The notes beneath the pieces were generated by a model. The model searched no databases and was not told the origin of the DNA. It worked only from the letters and a program-made list of their open reading frames with translations. From assembly GCF_013267595.1 (NCBI RefSeq), contig NZ_CP054010.1, forward strand, positions 248,001 through 312,000: a DNA stretch of 64,000 nt, in the 5' to 3' direction. Positions 35,378 to 44,822 of the stretch are shown here, piece after piece. The number at the start of each line of letters is the position of its first letter. Positions within the stretch are counted from its first letter, which is position 1. This DNA is from Prevotella melaninogenica. Its GTDB lineage: Bacteria > Bacteroidota > Bacteroidia > Bacteroidales > Bacteroidaceae. A program made the translations under genes and the position numbers.

Positions 35378-36640
35378 TTACTGCTGAACGCCAGCAATAG
35401 CTGCAGCTTCCAATGTCTCAGGAGCTTGTGCACCCTTTACGAAATAGTAGCAACCGTAAAGTGGGTAAGCCCATGAACTCTTATGCTCTTTCATAACATC
35501 GAGATTCTTAGCTGTCTCGAGGTATGAAATTGCCTTATTGTAAACATCGTTGAACTGAGCACGTGCAGCTGGTGACAATACACCCTTCACAGCTGCTACA
35601 CGGTCCTGTGCCTTGTAGAACCAGCACTGACCGATAGATGCATTAATAGCAATCTTTGCATTATCATCCTTTGCCAATGCCAATGCCTTAGAAAGGTAAT
35701 CAGCAGCCTTCTCATATTCCTTCTTCTGGCTTGCGAACTGACCAAGCATTACCAATGCACCATAGCTGTTAGGATTCTTTGCAAGGGCAGCGTTTACGAT
35801 TTCCTCTGCCTTGTCTTGCATACCAAGTGAGCTATAGATAGATGTCAAAGTTGTCAATACGGCATCATTATCAGGATCTTGAGCATAGATACCAGCGAGC
35901 TTATCTGCATAAGCTACAGAGTCTTGGCGACTATTAAGCTGTGCACCCATAATAGCCAACTGCAACTGCTTTGCATCCTTACCACGGTCCTTACTCTTTA
36001 CAGCGTATTCAGCATATTTCTCAGCTTTCTTATAGTCCTTATTCTGATAAGCATAATAAGTTGCGAAATAAGCAATCTCATTCAAGTTTTCATCCTTAGA
36101 CTTATCAAACTTTGAGAACATTGGCTCATCAGCAGAGTCTACGTAACGAGCAAGATACTTATAAGCATTTGCATCATCCTTAGCACCCTGATAGAAGATA
36201 CCACCATTGATAAGCTGACCACGGAGTGGATAGAGCTCATCAGCAATACCTGTATACTTAGGCTTAACCTTACCCTTTGCGTTAGGCATATTGTCATACT
36301 TAACAACCTCCTCAGCAGCATCGAAAGCCTGACCTACAGCCTCGTAGAGACCTTTCTCATCAACAGCTTTGTTACCTTCCTTACCCATTTGCTGGTTAGT
36401 CTGGTTCTCAAGCTGAACACCCTGCTCTGCACTTACCTTCTTCATAGCAAGTTGATAGAGCTTGTCATAAGCCTTTGCCTTCTCAGCATTGTCTGTAAGC
36501 TGGCCGAGGTTAGCCTTAACGAGCTCAGCAGCCTCTGCGTAGCTCTGTGCCTTAAGGATTGCCTTCAGTGGCTCGCTGTCACCAGCGAATGCAGCAGATG
36601 TACTGAGTAACATCAATGCTGCGAACATTAACTTCTTCAT
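35378..36640 (-). CDS. secreted TPR-repeat protein (paralogue 3 of 3)
   Basis: 420 residues with a signal peptide (MKKLMFAALMLLSTSAAFAG). Alanine- and lysine-rich helices at ~20-120, then TPR units (KKAEKYAEYAVKSKDRGKDA; DKAEEIVNAALAKNPNSYG; YEKAADYLSKALALAKDDN). It shares AKGKVKPKYTGIADELYPLR, then GQLINGGIFY, and the C-terminal SSWAYPLYGCYYFVKG with its two downstream neighbours. Codon use looks strongly biased toward frequent codons (many GCA/AAG/CTT repeats), which hints at high expression. It follows gyrA by 169 bp. Function unknown. Confidence 0.8.
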   Translation of the reverse strand: MKKLMFAALMLLSTSAAFAGDSEPLKAILKAQSYAEAAELVKANLGQLTDNAEKAKAYDKLYQLAMKKVSAEQGVQLENQTNQQMGKEGNKAVDEKGLYEAVGQAFDAAEEVVKYDNMPNAKGKVKPKYTGIADELYPLRGQLINGGIFYQGAKDDANAYKYLARYVDSADEPMFSKFDKSKDENLNEIAYFATYYAYQNKDYKKAEKYAEYAVKSKDRGKDAKQLQLAIMGAQLNSRQDSVAYADKLAGIYAQDPDNDAVLTTLTSIYSSLGMQDKAEEIVNAALAKNPNSYGALVMLGQFASQKKEYEKAADYLSKALALAKDDNAKIAINASIGQCWFYKAQDRVAAVKGVLSPAARAQFNDVYNKAISYLETAKNLDVMKEHKSSWAYPLYGCYYFVKGAQAPETLEAAAIAGVQQ

Positions 36641-36769
36641 ATTAGTGATCTTTATTAAAAGGTTTATAAATCTATTTTAATTCATAATGCAGAATTCTAT
36701 GTTAATTCTTAATTCAGAATTCATAATTCATAATTATGATTACCGTTGTTTCTATGAGCTTTAAACAAG

Positions 36770-36815
36770 CAACTTGTCAACTTGTCAACTCGTTAACTTG
36801 TCAACTTGTTCACTC
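36770..36815. repeat. short direct repeats of ACTTGTCAA between gyrA and a TPR gene
   Basis: The ~9-10 nt word ACTTGTCAA (with variants ACTCGTTA, ACTTGTTC) is repeated five times in a row. A similar run (GACAAGTTTACAAGTAAAC) lies just after mutS2 at 8536-8570. The neighbouring 36690-36740 stretch repeats AATTCATAAT and AGAATTC words. Simple-sequence, non-coding. Confidence 0.6.
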
Positions 36816-39389
36816 GAAATCAACTGGTGTTACCTCAGTGTTATCTGCTGATGATGCCTCTCCCTCGATATTCTCAGCGTTGTTTGGAAGTTCTTCGTTG
36901 TTTTCTTCCTCAACCTGTGATTCCATCTCAGAACTCATCACCTTACATACAGATGCGATGACATCATTCTTCTTAGCGAGGTTTATTAGGCGCACACCTT
37001 GCGTTGCACGACCCATAACACGGCATTCAGCAACAGACATACGAATAACAATACCGCTCTTGTTGATAATCATCAAGTCGTTATCATCGGTAACGTTCTT
37101 GATAGCAACAAGTTTACCGGTCTTGTCCGTAATGTTCAGCGTCTTAACCCCCTTACCACCACGATTGGTCAATCGGTAGTCTTCAACTTGTGAACGCTTT
37201 CCATAACCCTCTTCAGATACAACCATAACGGTCTCTTTGACTGGGTCATTTACAACAATCATGCCAACAACCTCGTCCTGTCCGTCATCATCTAATCGCA
37301 TACCACGAACACCAGTAGAAACACGGCCCATTGTGCGGATATTTGACTCGTCGAAGCGGCAAGCTCGACCATTGCGGTCAGCGATAATCAGCTCGTTATG
37401 ACCATTTGTCAAGCGAACGTCTACGACCTCATCACCCTCATTGATATTAATAGCAATCACACCATTGGTACGAGGACGAGAGTAAGCACGGAGAGAGGTC
37501 TTCTTAACGATACCCTGCTTTGTAGCAAATACTACATAGTGAGAATCGAGGAAGTCATCATCATCCAAACCCTGAATACGCAAGAATGCGTTAACAGAAT
37601 CGCCTGGCTCAAGTGAGAGCATATTCTGAATAGCACGACCCTTTGAGTTCTTATCACCCTCAGGGATGTCATAACACTTCATCCAGTAGCAACGGCCCTT
37701 ACGAGTGAAGAACAACATTGTCTGGTGCATTGTTGCTGGATAGATATATTCGGTGAAGTCTTTCTCACGAGTACGAGCACCCTTTGAACCTACACCACCA
37801 CGAGCCTGCTCCTTAAAGTCTGCAAGTGGTGTGCGCTTGATATAACCAAGGTGGCTGATAGTAATAACAACAGGGTCATTAGGATAGAAGTCCTCAGCAT
37901 TAAACTCATGCTCGTCAGGGATAATCTCTGTACGACGATCATCGCCATACTTCTCCTTCACCTCCTGCAACTCTTCCTTCATTACCTCCTTGCAACGCTC
38001 AGGATTATTAAGAATCTCCTGCAAATCCTTAATTGTCTGCATCAATTCCTCAAACTCCTGATGCAACTGATCAAGACGAAGACCTGTCAACTGTGACAGA
38101 CGCATGTCAACGATAGCCTTTGACTGAAGCTCATCGAAGTCAAAACGCTTCTCGAGGTTTTTCTGAGCCTCAGAAGGTGTCTTGCTGGCACGAATAATAC
38201 GGACAACCTCATCAATATTGTCACAAGCCTTAATCAATGCCTCCAAGATATGTGCGCGCTCCTGCGCCTTCTTGAGGTCAAACTGGGCACGGCGAATAGT
38301 TACGTCATGACGATGCTCAACAAAGTACTTGATGCACTCACGAAGGCTCAACAGACGTGGACGACCAGCAACCAACGCGATGCAGTTTACAGAGAAAGAA
38401 CTCTGCAAGGCTGTCATCTTAAAGAGCTTATTCAGAATAACGTTTGCATTGGCATCACGCTTCACGTCAACAACGATACGCATACCCTGACGGCCTGTCT
38501 CGTCGTTAACATTAGAAATTCCTTCAAGCTTGCCTTCCTTCACGAGGTCAGCAATATATTCTATAAGTTGCTGCTTATTAACTCCATAAGGAATCTCTGT
38601 CACAACAATCTTATCATGGCTCTCATCGCTCTCAATCTCAGCCTTGGCACGCATAACGACACGACCACGACCAGTCTCATAGGCATCTTTAACACCTTGA
38701 AGACCATAAATATATGCACCTGTTGGGAAATCTGGGGCTGGGATAAATTCCATCAATCCATCAGTAGAAATCTCTGGATTGTCAATGTATGCACAACATC
38801 CATCAATAACCTCACCAAGGTTATGCGTAGGAATATTTGTTGCCATACCCACAGCAATACCATTACCACCATTTACAAGCAGGTTAGGAATCTTTGTAGG
38901 CATCACAGCTGGTTCGCGCAACGTATCGTCGAAGTTGTTGACCATGTCAACCGTATCCTTCTCGATATCGTCCATAACGTGCTCACCCATCTTTGAGAGG
39001 CGGCACTCAGTATAACGCATCGCAGCAGCAGAGTCACCATCGACAGAACCAAAGTTACCCTGTCCATCAACCAACTTGTAGCGCATATTCCAGTCCTGTC
39101 CCATACGCACAAGCGCACCGTAAACAGAAGAGTCACCATGTGGGTGATACTTACCAAGTACCTCACCGACAACGCGGGCACACTTCTTGTAAGGCTGGTT
39201 GCTAAAGTTACCGATACCGCGCATACCGAAGAGGATACGGCGGTGAACAGGCTTAAAACCGTCACGAACATCAGGGAGGGCACGTGCCACAATCACCGAC
39301 ATAGAGTAGTCGATGTAGGAGCTTTTCATCTCCTCCTCGATGTTGATCTTCATAATTCTGTCCTGATCAATTGTCTGATTTTCGTCCAT
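36810..39389 (-). CDS. gyrA: DNA gyrase subunit A
   Basis: 859 residues. Breaks and rejoins DNA in the gyrase tetramer to introduce negative supercoils. The active-site tyrosine is in AAMRYTECRLSKM (~residue 119). The quinolone-resistance region reads KYHPHGDSSVYGALVRMGQ: Ser is kept at the position of E. coli Ser83, while Asp87 is Gly here, probably natural variation. The coiled-coil and tower regions are intact, and the C-terminal pinwheel has blades such as RTNGVIAININEGDEVVDV and the GyrA-box-like QARGGVGSKGART. The tail is acidic (EEENNEELPNN...), as in other gyrases. A promoter is at 39508-39538. Confidence 0.97.
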   Translation of the reverse strand: MDENQTIDQDRIMKINIEEEMKSSYIDYSMSVIVARALPDVRDGFKPVHRRILFGMRGIGNFSNQPYKKCARVVGEVLGKYHPHGDSSVYGALVRMGQDWNMRYKLVDGQGNFGSVDGDSAAAMRYTECRLSKMGEHVMDDIEKDTVDMVNNFDDTLREPAVMPTKIPNLLVNGGNGIAVGMATNIPTHNLGEVIDGCCAYIDNPEISTDGLMEFIPAPDFPTGAYIYGLQGVKDAYETGRGRVVMRAKAEIESDESHDKIVVTEIPYGVNKQQLIEYIADLVKEGKLEGISNVNDETGRQGMRIVVDVKRDANANVILNKLFKMTALQSSFSVNCIALVAGRPRLLSLRECIKYFVEHRHDVTIRRAQFDLKKAQERAHILEALIKACDNIDEVVRIIRASKTPSEAQKNLEKRFDFDELQSKAIVDMRLSQLTGLRLDQLHQEFEELMQTIKDLQEILNNPERCKEVMKEELQEVKEKYGDDRRTEIIPDEHEFNAEDFYPNDPVVITISHLGYIKRTPLADFKEQARGGVGSKGARTREKDFTEYIYPATMHQTMLFFTRKGRCYWMKCYDIPEGDKNSKGRAIQNMLSLEPGDSVNAFLRIQGLDDDDFLDSHYVVFATKQGIVKKTSLRAYSRPRTNGVIAININEGDEVVDVRLTNGHNELIIADRNGRACRFDESNIRTMGRVSTGVRGMRLDDDGQDEVVGMIVVNDPVKETVMVVSEEGYGKRSQVEDYRLTNRGGKGVKTLNITDKTGKLVAIKNVTDDNDLMIINKSGIVIRMSVAECRVMGRATQGVRLINLAKKNDVIASVCKVMSSEMESQVEEENNEELPNNAENIEGEASSADNTEVTPVDFE

Positions 39390-39507
39390 TATATATTTTT
39401 TCTGTTATAAATTTCTATCACTTTAACGAACTCATCCCCATAAGGCTAAAATTGCCCACAATAGCCTTTATTTCCCTTCTGAGCCGTTTTCGTACTTTTT
39501 CAAGGTG

Positions 39508-39538
39508 TAAAGATACGAACATTTTTTGATACCACAAA
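39508..39538 (-). promoter_or_regulatory. gyrA promoter
   Basis: Minus strand: TTTG (39538-39535), 19-nt spacer, TATCTTTA (39515-39508). Close to the Bacteroidetes consensus; predicts a leader of ~115 nt before the gyrA start. Confidence 0.55.
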
Positions 39539-39585
39539 GGGCTTATAACGAAAAAATGTTATCAGGACCTATTATTTTGAAGCGT

Positions 39586-39879
39586 TTATTTCTTTTTAGG
39601 ATTTACATTAAATCGCCATGACAAGGATAACATTACACTATTATTCCATGTTTTCAGCATCTGCAGGATAGGTAATCGTCTATCAATGACCATGCAATCT
39701 GATGGCATCAAGTAAACTTTTGCACTTCCGTTTCTCATAAGATAGTCTGGCGTAGATGGTCGGTGATATATAGATTGCTCAATTTGTTTACAAAGATAAA
39801 TAATATCTTTCTGAAAAACAAGAATATGGGCATTTAAAACATACATACTAATGCAACTTGCGCCATAAATCCCTATCAA
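39586..39879 (-). pseudogene. possible remnant of an outer-membrane protein C-terminus
   Basis: An open frame of 97 codons whose last ~20 residues (WNNSVMLSLSWRFNVNPKKK) look like the final beta strand of a Bacteroidetes outer-membrane barrel (alternating hydrophobic residues ending in W-R-F). The upstream part is not recognised and has no signal peptide. It lies just upstream of gyrA in a gene-poor block. Best explanation: a decayed gene end. It could also be chance. Confidence 0.3.
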
Positions 39880-39938
39880 TGAACATCTTACCCCTATGTA
39901 ACATTCCGTTCAAAGATTCAGCCCTCCCAATAGGTTGC

Positions 39939-40112
39939 AATCACAACAATCACAAATCACAAAATCACATTAAGGTTTTTCCGTATTTACTGATACCAAT
40001 GAAAGACATTATATATTATTATTTATTAATAAGGTATTATATTATATGGACTCTCCTTTTCGTTGTATTGAAATTCCTTATTATGATTTTGTGATTTGTG
40101 ATTTTTGTGATT
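39939..40112. repeat. hairpin element 1 (AATCACAA arms)
   Basis: Arms 39939-39975 and 40076-40112 are inverted 37-nt copies built from AATCACAA words and ending inward in TTAAGG / CCTTAT, with about four mismatches. The 100 bp between are AT-rich (TATTATTATTTATTAATAAG). No reading frame. A structurally matching element is at 40313-40546. Confidence 0.75.
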
Positions 40113-40312
40113 GTCTTCACCCCCTTAGTACCTGTAAAGGTACAAAATATAATCAAAAATGCAAAATCCAATACGTGTGAAAAAATATTATTCACACCTT
40201 AACACGCTGTACTTATGGCGATTAGAAACAATTGAGAAATGACAACAACCTAACACTTACAAGATGATTGCCCCTTTGAAAACTAAATAACACAAAACAT
40301 ATTGCCCTCAAA

Positions 40313-40546
40313 AATTACAAATTACAAATTACAAATTACAAATTACATTAAGGTTGGTCGGGGTATATTTGGTCAGGTGCTGGGATGATAAAGTTTTATT
40401 ATAATATATAATATATTATATATTATAATAAAGTTAATAATATTATTAATTATCATATTTAGTATTTTAAAACTATCAGTTTATAACCCCGATACAAGTA
40501 AAGAAACCCCTGATGGTCCTTAATGTAATTTGTAATTTGTAATTTT
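40313..40546. repeat. hairpin element 2 (AATTACAA arms) with a 38-nt central palindrome
   Basis: Outer arms 40313-40353 (repeated AATTACAA words, then ATTACATTAAGG) and 40518-40546 (CCTTAATGTAATTTGTAA...) are inverted. Inside them GGTCGGGGTAT and ATAACCCCGAT form a second pair, and 40395-40432 is a perfect 38-nt A/T palindrome. It could fold into one long stem or extrude a cruciform. Confidence 0.8.
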
Positions 40547-40595
40547 GTAATCGAGGGAGAGAATCTCCAAGATACTCTACTATCAAGAATCAATT

Positions 40596-40634
40596 TGCTC
40601 GATAGTAAAACAAAATATGTTTACGATTTGGGGT
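40596..40634. repeat. half-copy of the 16.4-kb palindromic element
   Basis: TGCTCGATAGTAAAACAAAA, then TATGTTTACGATTTGGGGT, matches 16530-16577 of the element at 16383-16581 with few mismatches and one ~9-nt deletion. The partner arm is not seen here. From 40640 to 40930 the DNA holds no gene I can support. Confidence 0.6.
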
Positions 40635-40933
40635 GAAAATATTTTAAGCCTATCTTTTTACCTGACAAAGCATATCTAAACATATTACGGATATGGCCTT
40701 TAACAAGCTTAGAAAGGGCTTATACGCATAGAGAAAACAAATGATAGCAATAGGGTGCCCAGTGTTGGTAAACAATTGCTCACAACAAGCATAACGCACT
40801 TGTAAGCAACAGTTTACAGCTAATAAAACACTTTTTAACACGCCCTTTTCTTGCAATCTTCAAAATAAATAGTTACCTTTGTATGGTCAAAATGAAAGAC
40901 CGCGGAAGAAATGAAAAACAACACAAACCGTCA

Positions 40934-41001
40934 TCAGCTGTGAAGCTAAAAAGACACGTCGTCAGCTGTGAAGCTTTTAAACATAAATCAGCTGTGAAGC
41001 T
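40934..41001. repeat. three direct copies of a 14-mer
   Basis: TCAGCTGTGAAGCT occurs at 40934-40947, 40962-40975 and 40988-41001 (spacing 28 and 26 nt). The last copy includes the stop codon of the minus-strand gene that follows, so the repeat grew out of a coding end or vice versa. Each copy contains the palindrome CAGCTG. Confidence 0.85.
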
Positions 41002-41500
41002 CTAAGACATACAAATCTGCCCACACCGTTATGTCAGCAATCACAGAACTGCCCTCACGCTGAAAACGAAGGATATTGCTCGCTGGCTTGACTTGCTGCA
41101 GCTGATAGCCATGCGACTGAAGCCCAGACACTAAAGCACGATAATACCCCTTGTCCCAAAAGACGATTTGCAACGCTCCTCCCCTATCGTCAATGATTGC
41201 AAGGCTTGAATTATCCTTCTTGGCAAAGAGCCTATAAAAAGGCTGTTTTGATTGGTCAAAATCCGTGTTAGGACTGACATGCCACCCCCATAGCTGACGA
41301 GAGTCATCAACCACCAATTCTGCAGGTATCTGCCTAAGTCCATACTTACTGAAAAGACAAGGTGCAACAGTCCGCTTCCCTTTCTGCACCTGATATTGAA
41401 GTAATTCGAGCACAGGCAATGGAAGTAAAGGCAGATTCCCCTGCGCAGATATGCACAGAGGAATCAGTAGGAAAATAAGTTGAATGATTACTCGCTTCAT
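40988..41500 (-). CDS. small secreted protein of unknown function
   Basis: 170 residues with a signal peptide (MKRVIIQLIFLLIPLCISAQ). The mature part has mixed alpha/beta character with QGKR-type basic patches and an internal WGWHVSPNTDFDQSKQPFYR segment. I recognise no family. Its start overlaps the nadE stop by 4 bp (ATGA), so it is translationally coupled to nadE, although its role is presumably in the envelope. It is the last gene of the long minus-strand run that starts at the MoxR gene. Confidence 0.75.
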   Translation of the reverse strand: MKRVIIQLIFLLIPLCISAQGNLPLLPLPVLELLQYQVQKGKRTVAPCLFSKYGLRQIPAELVVDDSRQLWGWHVSPNTDFDQSKQPFYRLFAKKDNSSLAIIDDRGGALQIVFWDKGYYRALVSGLQSHGYQLQQVKPASNILRFQREGSSVIADITVWADLYVLELHS

Positions 41501-43464
41501 GACAGTCCTTCCAACTCATTGAGCCAGTTGGTTGACATCGCATCTGATGGCATACGCCAGTCGCCACGTGGTGAAAGACTCACGCTGCCCACCTTCGGTC
41601 CGTCAGGCAAGCACGAACGCTTGAATTGCTGTGAGAAGAACCTGCGAAAGAAAATGCGCATCCAATGGAGAATGACGCTGTCGGGATAAACGCCACGAAA
41701 GGCATTCTGTGCCATCCAATAGATTTTTGATGGGCGGAAACCGCAGCGAAGAACGTAATAGAGGAAGAAGTCGTGAAGTTCGTAAGGGCCAACGAGGTCT
41801 TCTGTCTTCTGAGCAATTTCTCCCTTATCATCAGCAGGTTTTAGCTCTGGTGAGATTGGTGTTTCCACGATGTCGGTCAATATCTGTCGTACATTCTCAT
41901 CCTTAGTCGTATCGGCAGCATAGCGCACAAGATATTGTGTCAGCGTCTTTGGAACACCAGCATTCACGGCGTACATGCTCATGTGGTCGCCATTATAGGT
42001 ACACCACCCCAAAGCCAACTCGCTGAGGTCGCCCGTACCGATGACAAGTCCGTTCATCTGATTGCTGAGGTCCATCAAAATCTGCGTACGCTCACGTGCT
42101 TGTGCATTCTCATACGTAGAATCGTGCACCTCTGGGTCGTGATCAATATCCTCAAAATGCTGTAAAACAGAGGCTTTAATATCAATCTCACGAATCGTGA
42201 TACCAAGACGCTCCATGAGTGCCATAGCATTCTTATAGGTTCGTCCTGTTGTTCCGAACCCTGGCATGGTAACGCCTACAATTCCCTTACGATCAAGTCC
42301 AAGCTTATCAAAGGTCTTGACAACGACAAGGAGGGCAAGGGTGGAATCAAGTCCACCGCTAATACCAATAATTGCTGATTTGCAATTAGTATGTACTAAT
42401 CTCTTTGCCAATCCGCTGACCTGAATGTTATAAATTTCATCGCAAGCTTCCTGCATATTTTCTGACTTAGGAATGAATGGATGCTGGTCGAACTCTCGTG
42501 TCAGTGTAAACTCACGAGGATTGAGTGGAGGCTGACAATCAACATGTAAGGCGAGTTCACCAATCTGTCCAGTAATACCAGCTAATCCTGAAGCAACAGG
42601 ACGTTGTGCGTTGACAAAGGTGCTATTGGTGCGACGTTCGCTACGTAAATTTTCAATATCAATTTCAGAAATAACTAACTGTGGCTCAAGCTGAAAACGC
42701 TCTGACTGCTTAACAAGTGAGCCATTCTCAAAAATCAGCGCATTGCCACCAAAGACAACATCTTGCGTACTCTCACCGAAACCACTACTGCTATAAACAT
42801 ATCCGCTAATGGTGCGAGCACTTTGCTGAGCAAGGAGCGACTTTAAGTAAGCATGCTTTCCGATGAGTTCATCACTCGTTGAAAGATTAAAGATAATCTC
42901 AGCACCTGCCAAGGCAAGATGATTGCTCGGTGGTGTTGGCGCCCATACATCCTCACAGATTTCAATGGCAAAGGTTGCACCCTCTGATGTACGGAAAATC
43001 TGTAACTCTGGCGTCACGCGAATATTATTCCCTGCAAAGCGAATGTGCTGTGGACGCAAGTCTTGTGAAGACGCAAACCATCGTTTCTCATAGAACTCGC
43101 TGTAGTTAGGTAGGAAGGTCTTTGCTACGATGCCTAAGAGTTTTCCTTGTTGAATGACCAATGCGCAATTAAGAAGCAATGCTCCCACAGCTACAGGTGC
43201 ACCGACAATGACAGTGATATCTAATTGGCGAGTAAATTCGAGCAGCTCGATGACAGCCTGCTCAGTATCGTCAAGAAGAAGTTGCTGCTGGAAAAGGTCC
43301 TGACAAGTGTAACCCGTTATTGAAAGCTCTGGGAAAACGATAATCTCTACGCCCTGACCTTCAGCAATAGCAATCTGCTTTTCTGTTTCTATAAGGTTGA
43401 ACTTTGTATCTGCAACCTTCACTGCAGGAATAGCTGCAGCCACCTTTATAAGTCCGTGTTTCAT
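41497..43464 (-). CDS. nadE: glutamine-dependent NAD+ synthetase
   Basis: 655 residues, the two-domain form. N-terminal nitrilase-type glutaminase (~1-300) with the Glu in IIVFPELSITGYTC, the Lys in KTFLPNYSEFYEKRWF and the Cys in AIEICEDVWAP; C-terminal ATP-pyrophosphatase NAD synthase (~340-655) with P-loop AIIGISGGLDSTLALLV. Amidates deamido-NAD using glutamine and ATP. KRSCLPDGPKVGSVSLSPRG near the C-terminus is a conserved block. It follows the DUF2027 gene by 14 bp and overlaps the next gene by 4 bp. Confidence 0.96.
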   Translation of the reverse strand: MKHGLIKVAAAIPAVKVADTKFNLIETEKQIAIAEGQGVEIIVFPELSITGYTCQDLFQQQLLLDDTEQAVIELLEFTRQLDITVIVGAPVAVGALLLNCALVIQQGKLLGIVAKTFLPNYSEFYEKRWFASSQDLRPQHIRFAGNNIRVTPELQIFRTSEGATFAIEICEDVWAPTPPSNHLALAGAEIIFNLSTSDELIGKHAYLKSLLAQQSARTISGYVYSSSGFGESTQDVVFGGNALIFENGSLVKQSERFQLEPQLVISEIDIENLRSERRTNSTFVNAQRPVASGLAGITGQIGELALHVDCQPPLNPREFTLTREFDQHPFIPKSENMQEACDEIYNIQVSGLAKRLVHTNCKSAIIGISGGLDSTLALLVVVKTFDKLGLDRKGIVGVTMPGFGTTGRTYKNAMALMERLGITIREIDIKASVLQHFEDIDHDPEVHDSTYENAQARERTQILMDLSNQMNGLVIGTGDLSELALGWCTYNGDHMSMYAVNAGVPKTLTQYLVRYAADTTKDENVRQILTDIVETPISPELKPADDKGEIAQKTEDLVGPYELHDFFLYYVLRCGFRPSKIYWMAQNAFRGVYPDSVILHWMRIFFRRFFSQQFKRSCLPDGPKVGSVSLSPRGDWRMPSDAMSTNWLNELEGLS

Positions 43465-43478
43465 ATTGAATGAAAAAA

Positions 43479-44699
43479 TTATTTAATTGTTACCTGAGTA
43501 GCTCCGTAACCGTATTCACGGAAAGAAGCATCTTGGTAAGAATAATGTTTGTATTTATAATTAAGTTCATGAATGATTGCATGGCGCAATACGCCTTCGC
43601 CCTTTCCATGAATAAAGATGAGTTTCTTGCCTCGATGAGCCTTATATTGCTCAAGCGTACGACGGAAGGTATCTAACTGATATTCAAGAATATCGGCTGC
43701 TGTCATACCCGCTGTTGTCTCGAGCAATTCGTCGGCATGAAGGTCTATGATAATTTTATCATCGCTAAGAATCTGCTTTGCTGGCTTCTTACGCTCAAAT
43801 TTATAACGCTTGGCAAGTTCGTCCGTCTTCTTGTCAATCTCTTCTTCTGACAGACGGCTTGGTGACGAATAACCCACCTTCAACTTCTCCGTGGCTTCAT
43901 CCTCACCTTTCCTTGTTAAAGGTTCAAACATCGGGTGTTGAACCATTTTATCCTTCTCAATCAATGTATAAATCAACGCTAACTGCTCAAAGAAGTCGTT
44001 TTCGTGGAAAGTGTTGAGCTTATAGAACTTCACGGCATCAATCTTTACCTGAAGATCACAAGTAGGCTTGAGCACAAAAGGCTTATCCTTCTTATAGCTG
44101 TGAAGCTGAACACATCCCTGCAACATATCGTTGAGGTCGGCAAGCGTGAAGTCCTCTATCAGCAACTTCATATTTGGTTCTAATTCTCCAACAGCCTTTA
44201 ATATCCACTTCTCTTCTTGCTTCAAGGCGTAGGAGAAATGAACATAATAATTTGAATCATTGACAAGATAAGACTTGAAGTGTGTCGTCGTAAGATTCTT
44301 AATATCTGTAGGTGTAAAAGCTAAATAGATAGACAATTCATCACCACCCACACGTTCTCTCACTGGAGCTTCAAAATTAACAGAAGGGTCGTCATGTGGT
44401 TCTATGTCTGCATCAACATCACGCCAATCCTCCCCTACTTCCTCTTCTTCAGCGCCTGTAGCGGTCAGACGTTGCTTGATACTGCGAGTATCCTCGTCTT
44501 TCTCCATCTTACGTTGCTGCTGGTCGATACGCAGTTTTGCACGGTCAGTAGCGGCATCTTCAACAACTACTACCTCATTGGCTGGTGTCGGTATCTGAAA
44601 ACCATCTTCGTCTTCAACCAAAACAATTTTACCTTTGAAACCAGCAATGACTCCACCACCAGTAGAGCTTAAAAATCTTACTTTATCACCTATTTTCAT
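43479..44699 (-). CDS. DUF2027 protein with C-terminal Smr domain
   Basis: 406 residues. The N-terminus is an SH3/KOW-like strand set (GDKVRFLSSTGGGVIAGF; TPANEVVVVEDA), followed by a charged linker (~50-115), a DUF2027 core (~120-290), and an Smr domain (~320-406) with IDLHADELLE and FIHGKGEGVLRHAI. The Smr domain is the same nuclease module as at the end of MutS2 in this window, and KOW plus Smr together mirror the MutS2 tail. It may act on RNA, DNA or stalled ribosomes; the exact role is unknown. It sits between queA and nadE. Confidence 0.88.
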   Translation of the reverse strand: MKIGDKVRFLSSTGGGVIAGFKGKIVLVEDEDGFQIPTPANEVVVVEDAATDRAKLRIDQQQRKMEKDEDTRSIKQRLTATGAEEEEVGEDWRDVDADIEPHDDPSVNFEAPVRERVGGDELSIYLAFTPTDIKNLTTTHFKSYLVNDSNYYVHFSYALKQEEKWILKAVGELEPNMKLLIEDFTLADLNDMLQGCVQLHSYKKDKPFVLKPTCDLQVKIDAVKFYKLNTFHENDFFEQLALIYTLIEKDKMVQHPMFEPLTRKGEDEATEKLKVGYSSPSRLSEEEIDKKTDELAKRYKFERKKPAKQILSDDKIIIDLHADELLETTAGMTAADILEYQLDTFRRTLEQYKAHRGKKLIFIHGKGEGVLRHAIIHELNYKYKHYSYQDASFREYGYGATQVTIK

Positions 44700-44822
44700 C
44701 CTTTTTCTTCTTAATGTTTATAAAGAATATCTTATCAATTAGCTGCATTTCCTCCCTCTTTTAAATACCAAGTCTACTTATAATAAATAAGTTTTATAAA
44801 TTCTCACGCTGAGGGAATAATA

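Noticed and set aside
38250..38996. Long plus-strand frame of 248 codons inside gyrA
   Set aside because: Lies entirely opposite the conserved gyrA coding region; a shadow of GyrA codon use.
40650..40856. Small minus-strand reading frame of 68 codons
   Set aside because: Hydrophobic and Cys-rich without a ribosome site or family resemblance, in a repeat-rich non-coding block; most likely chance.
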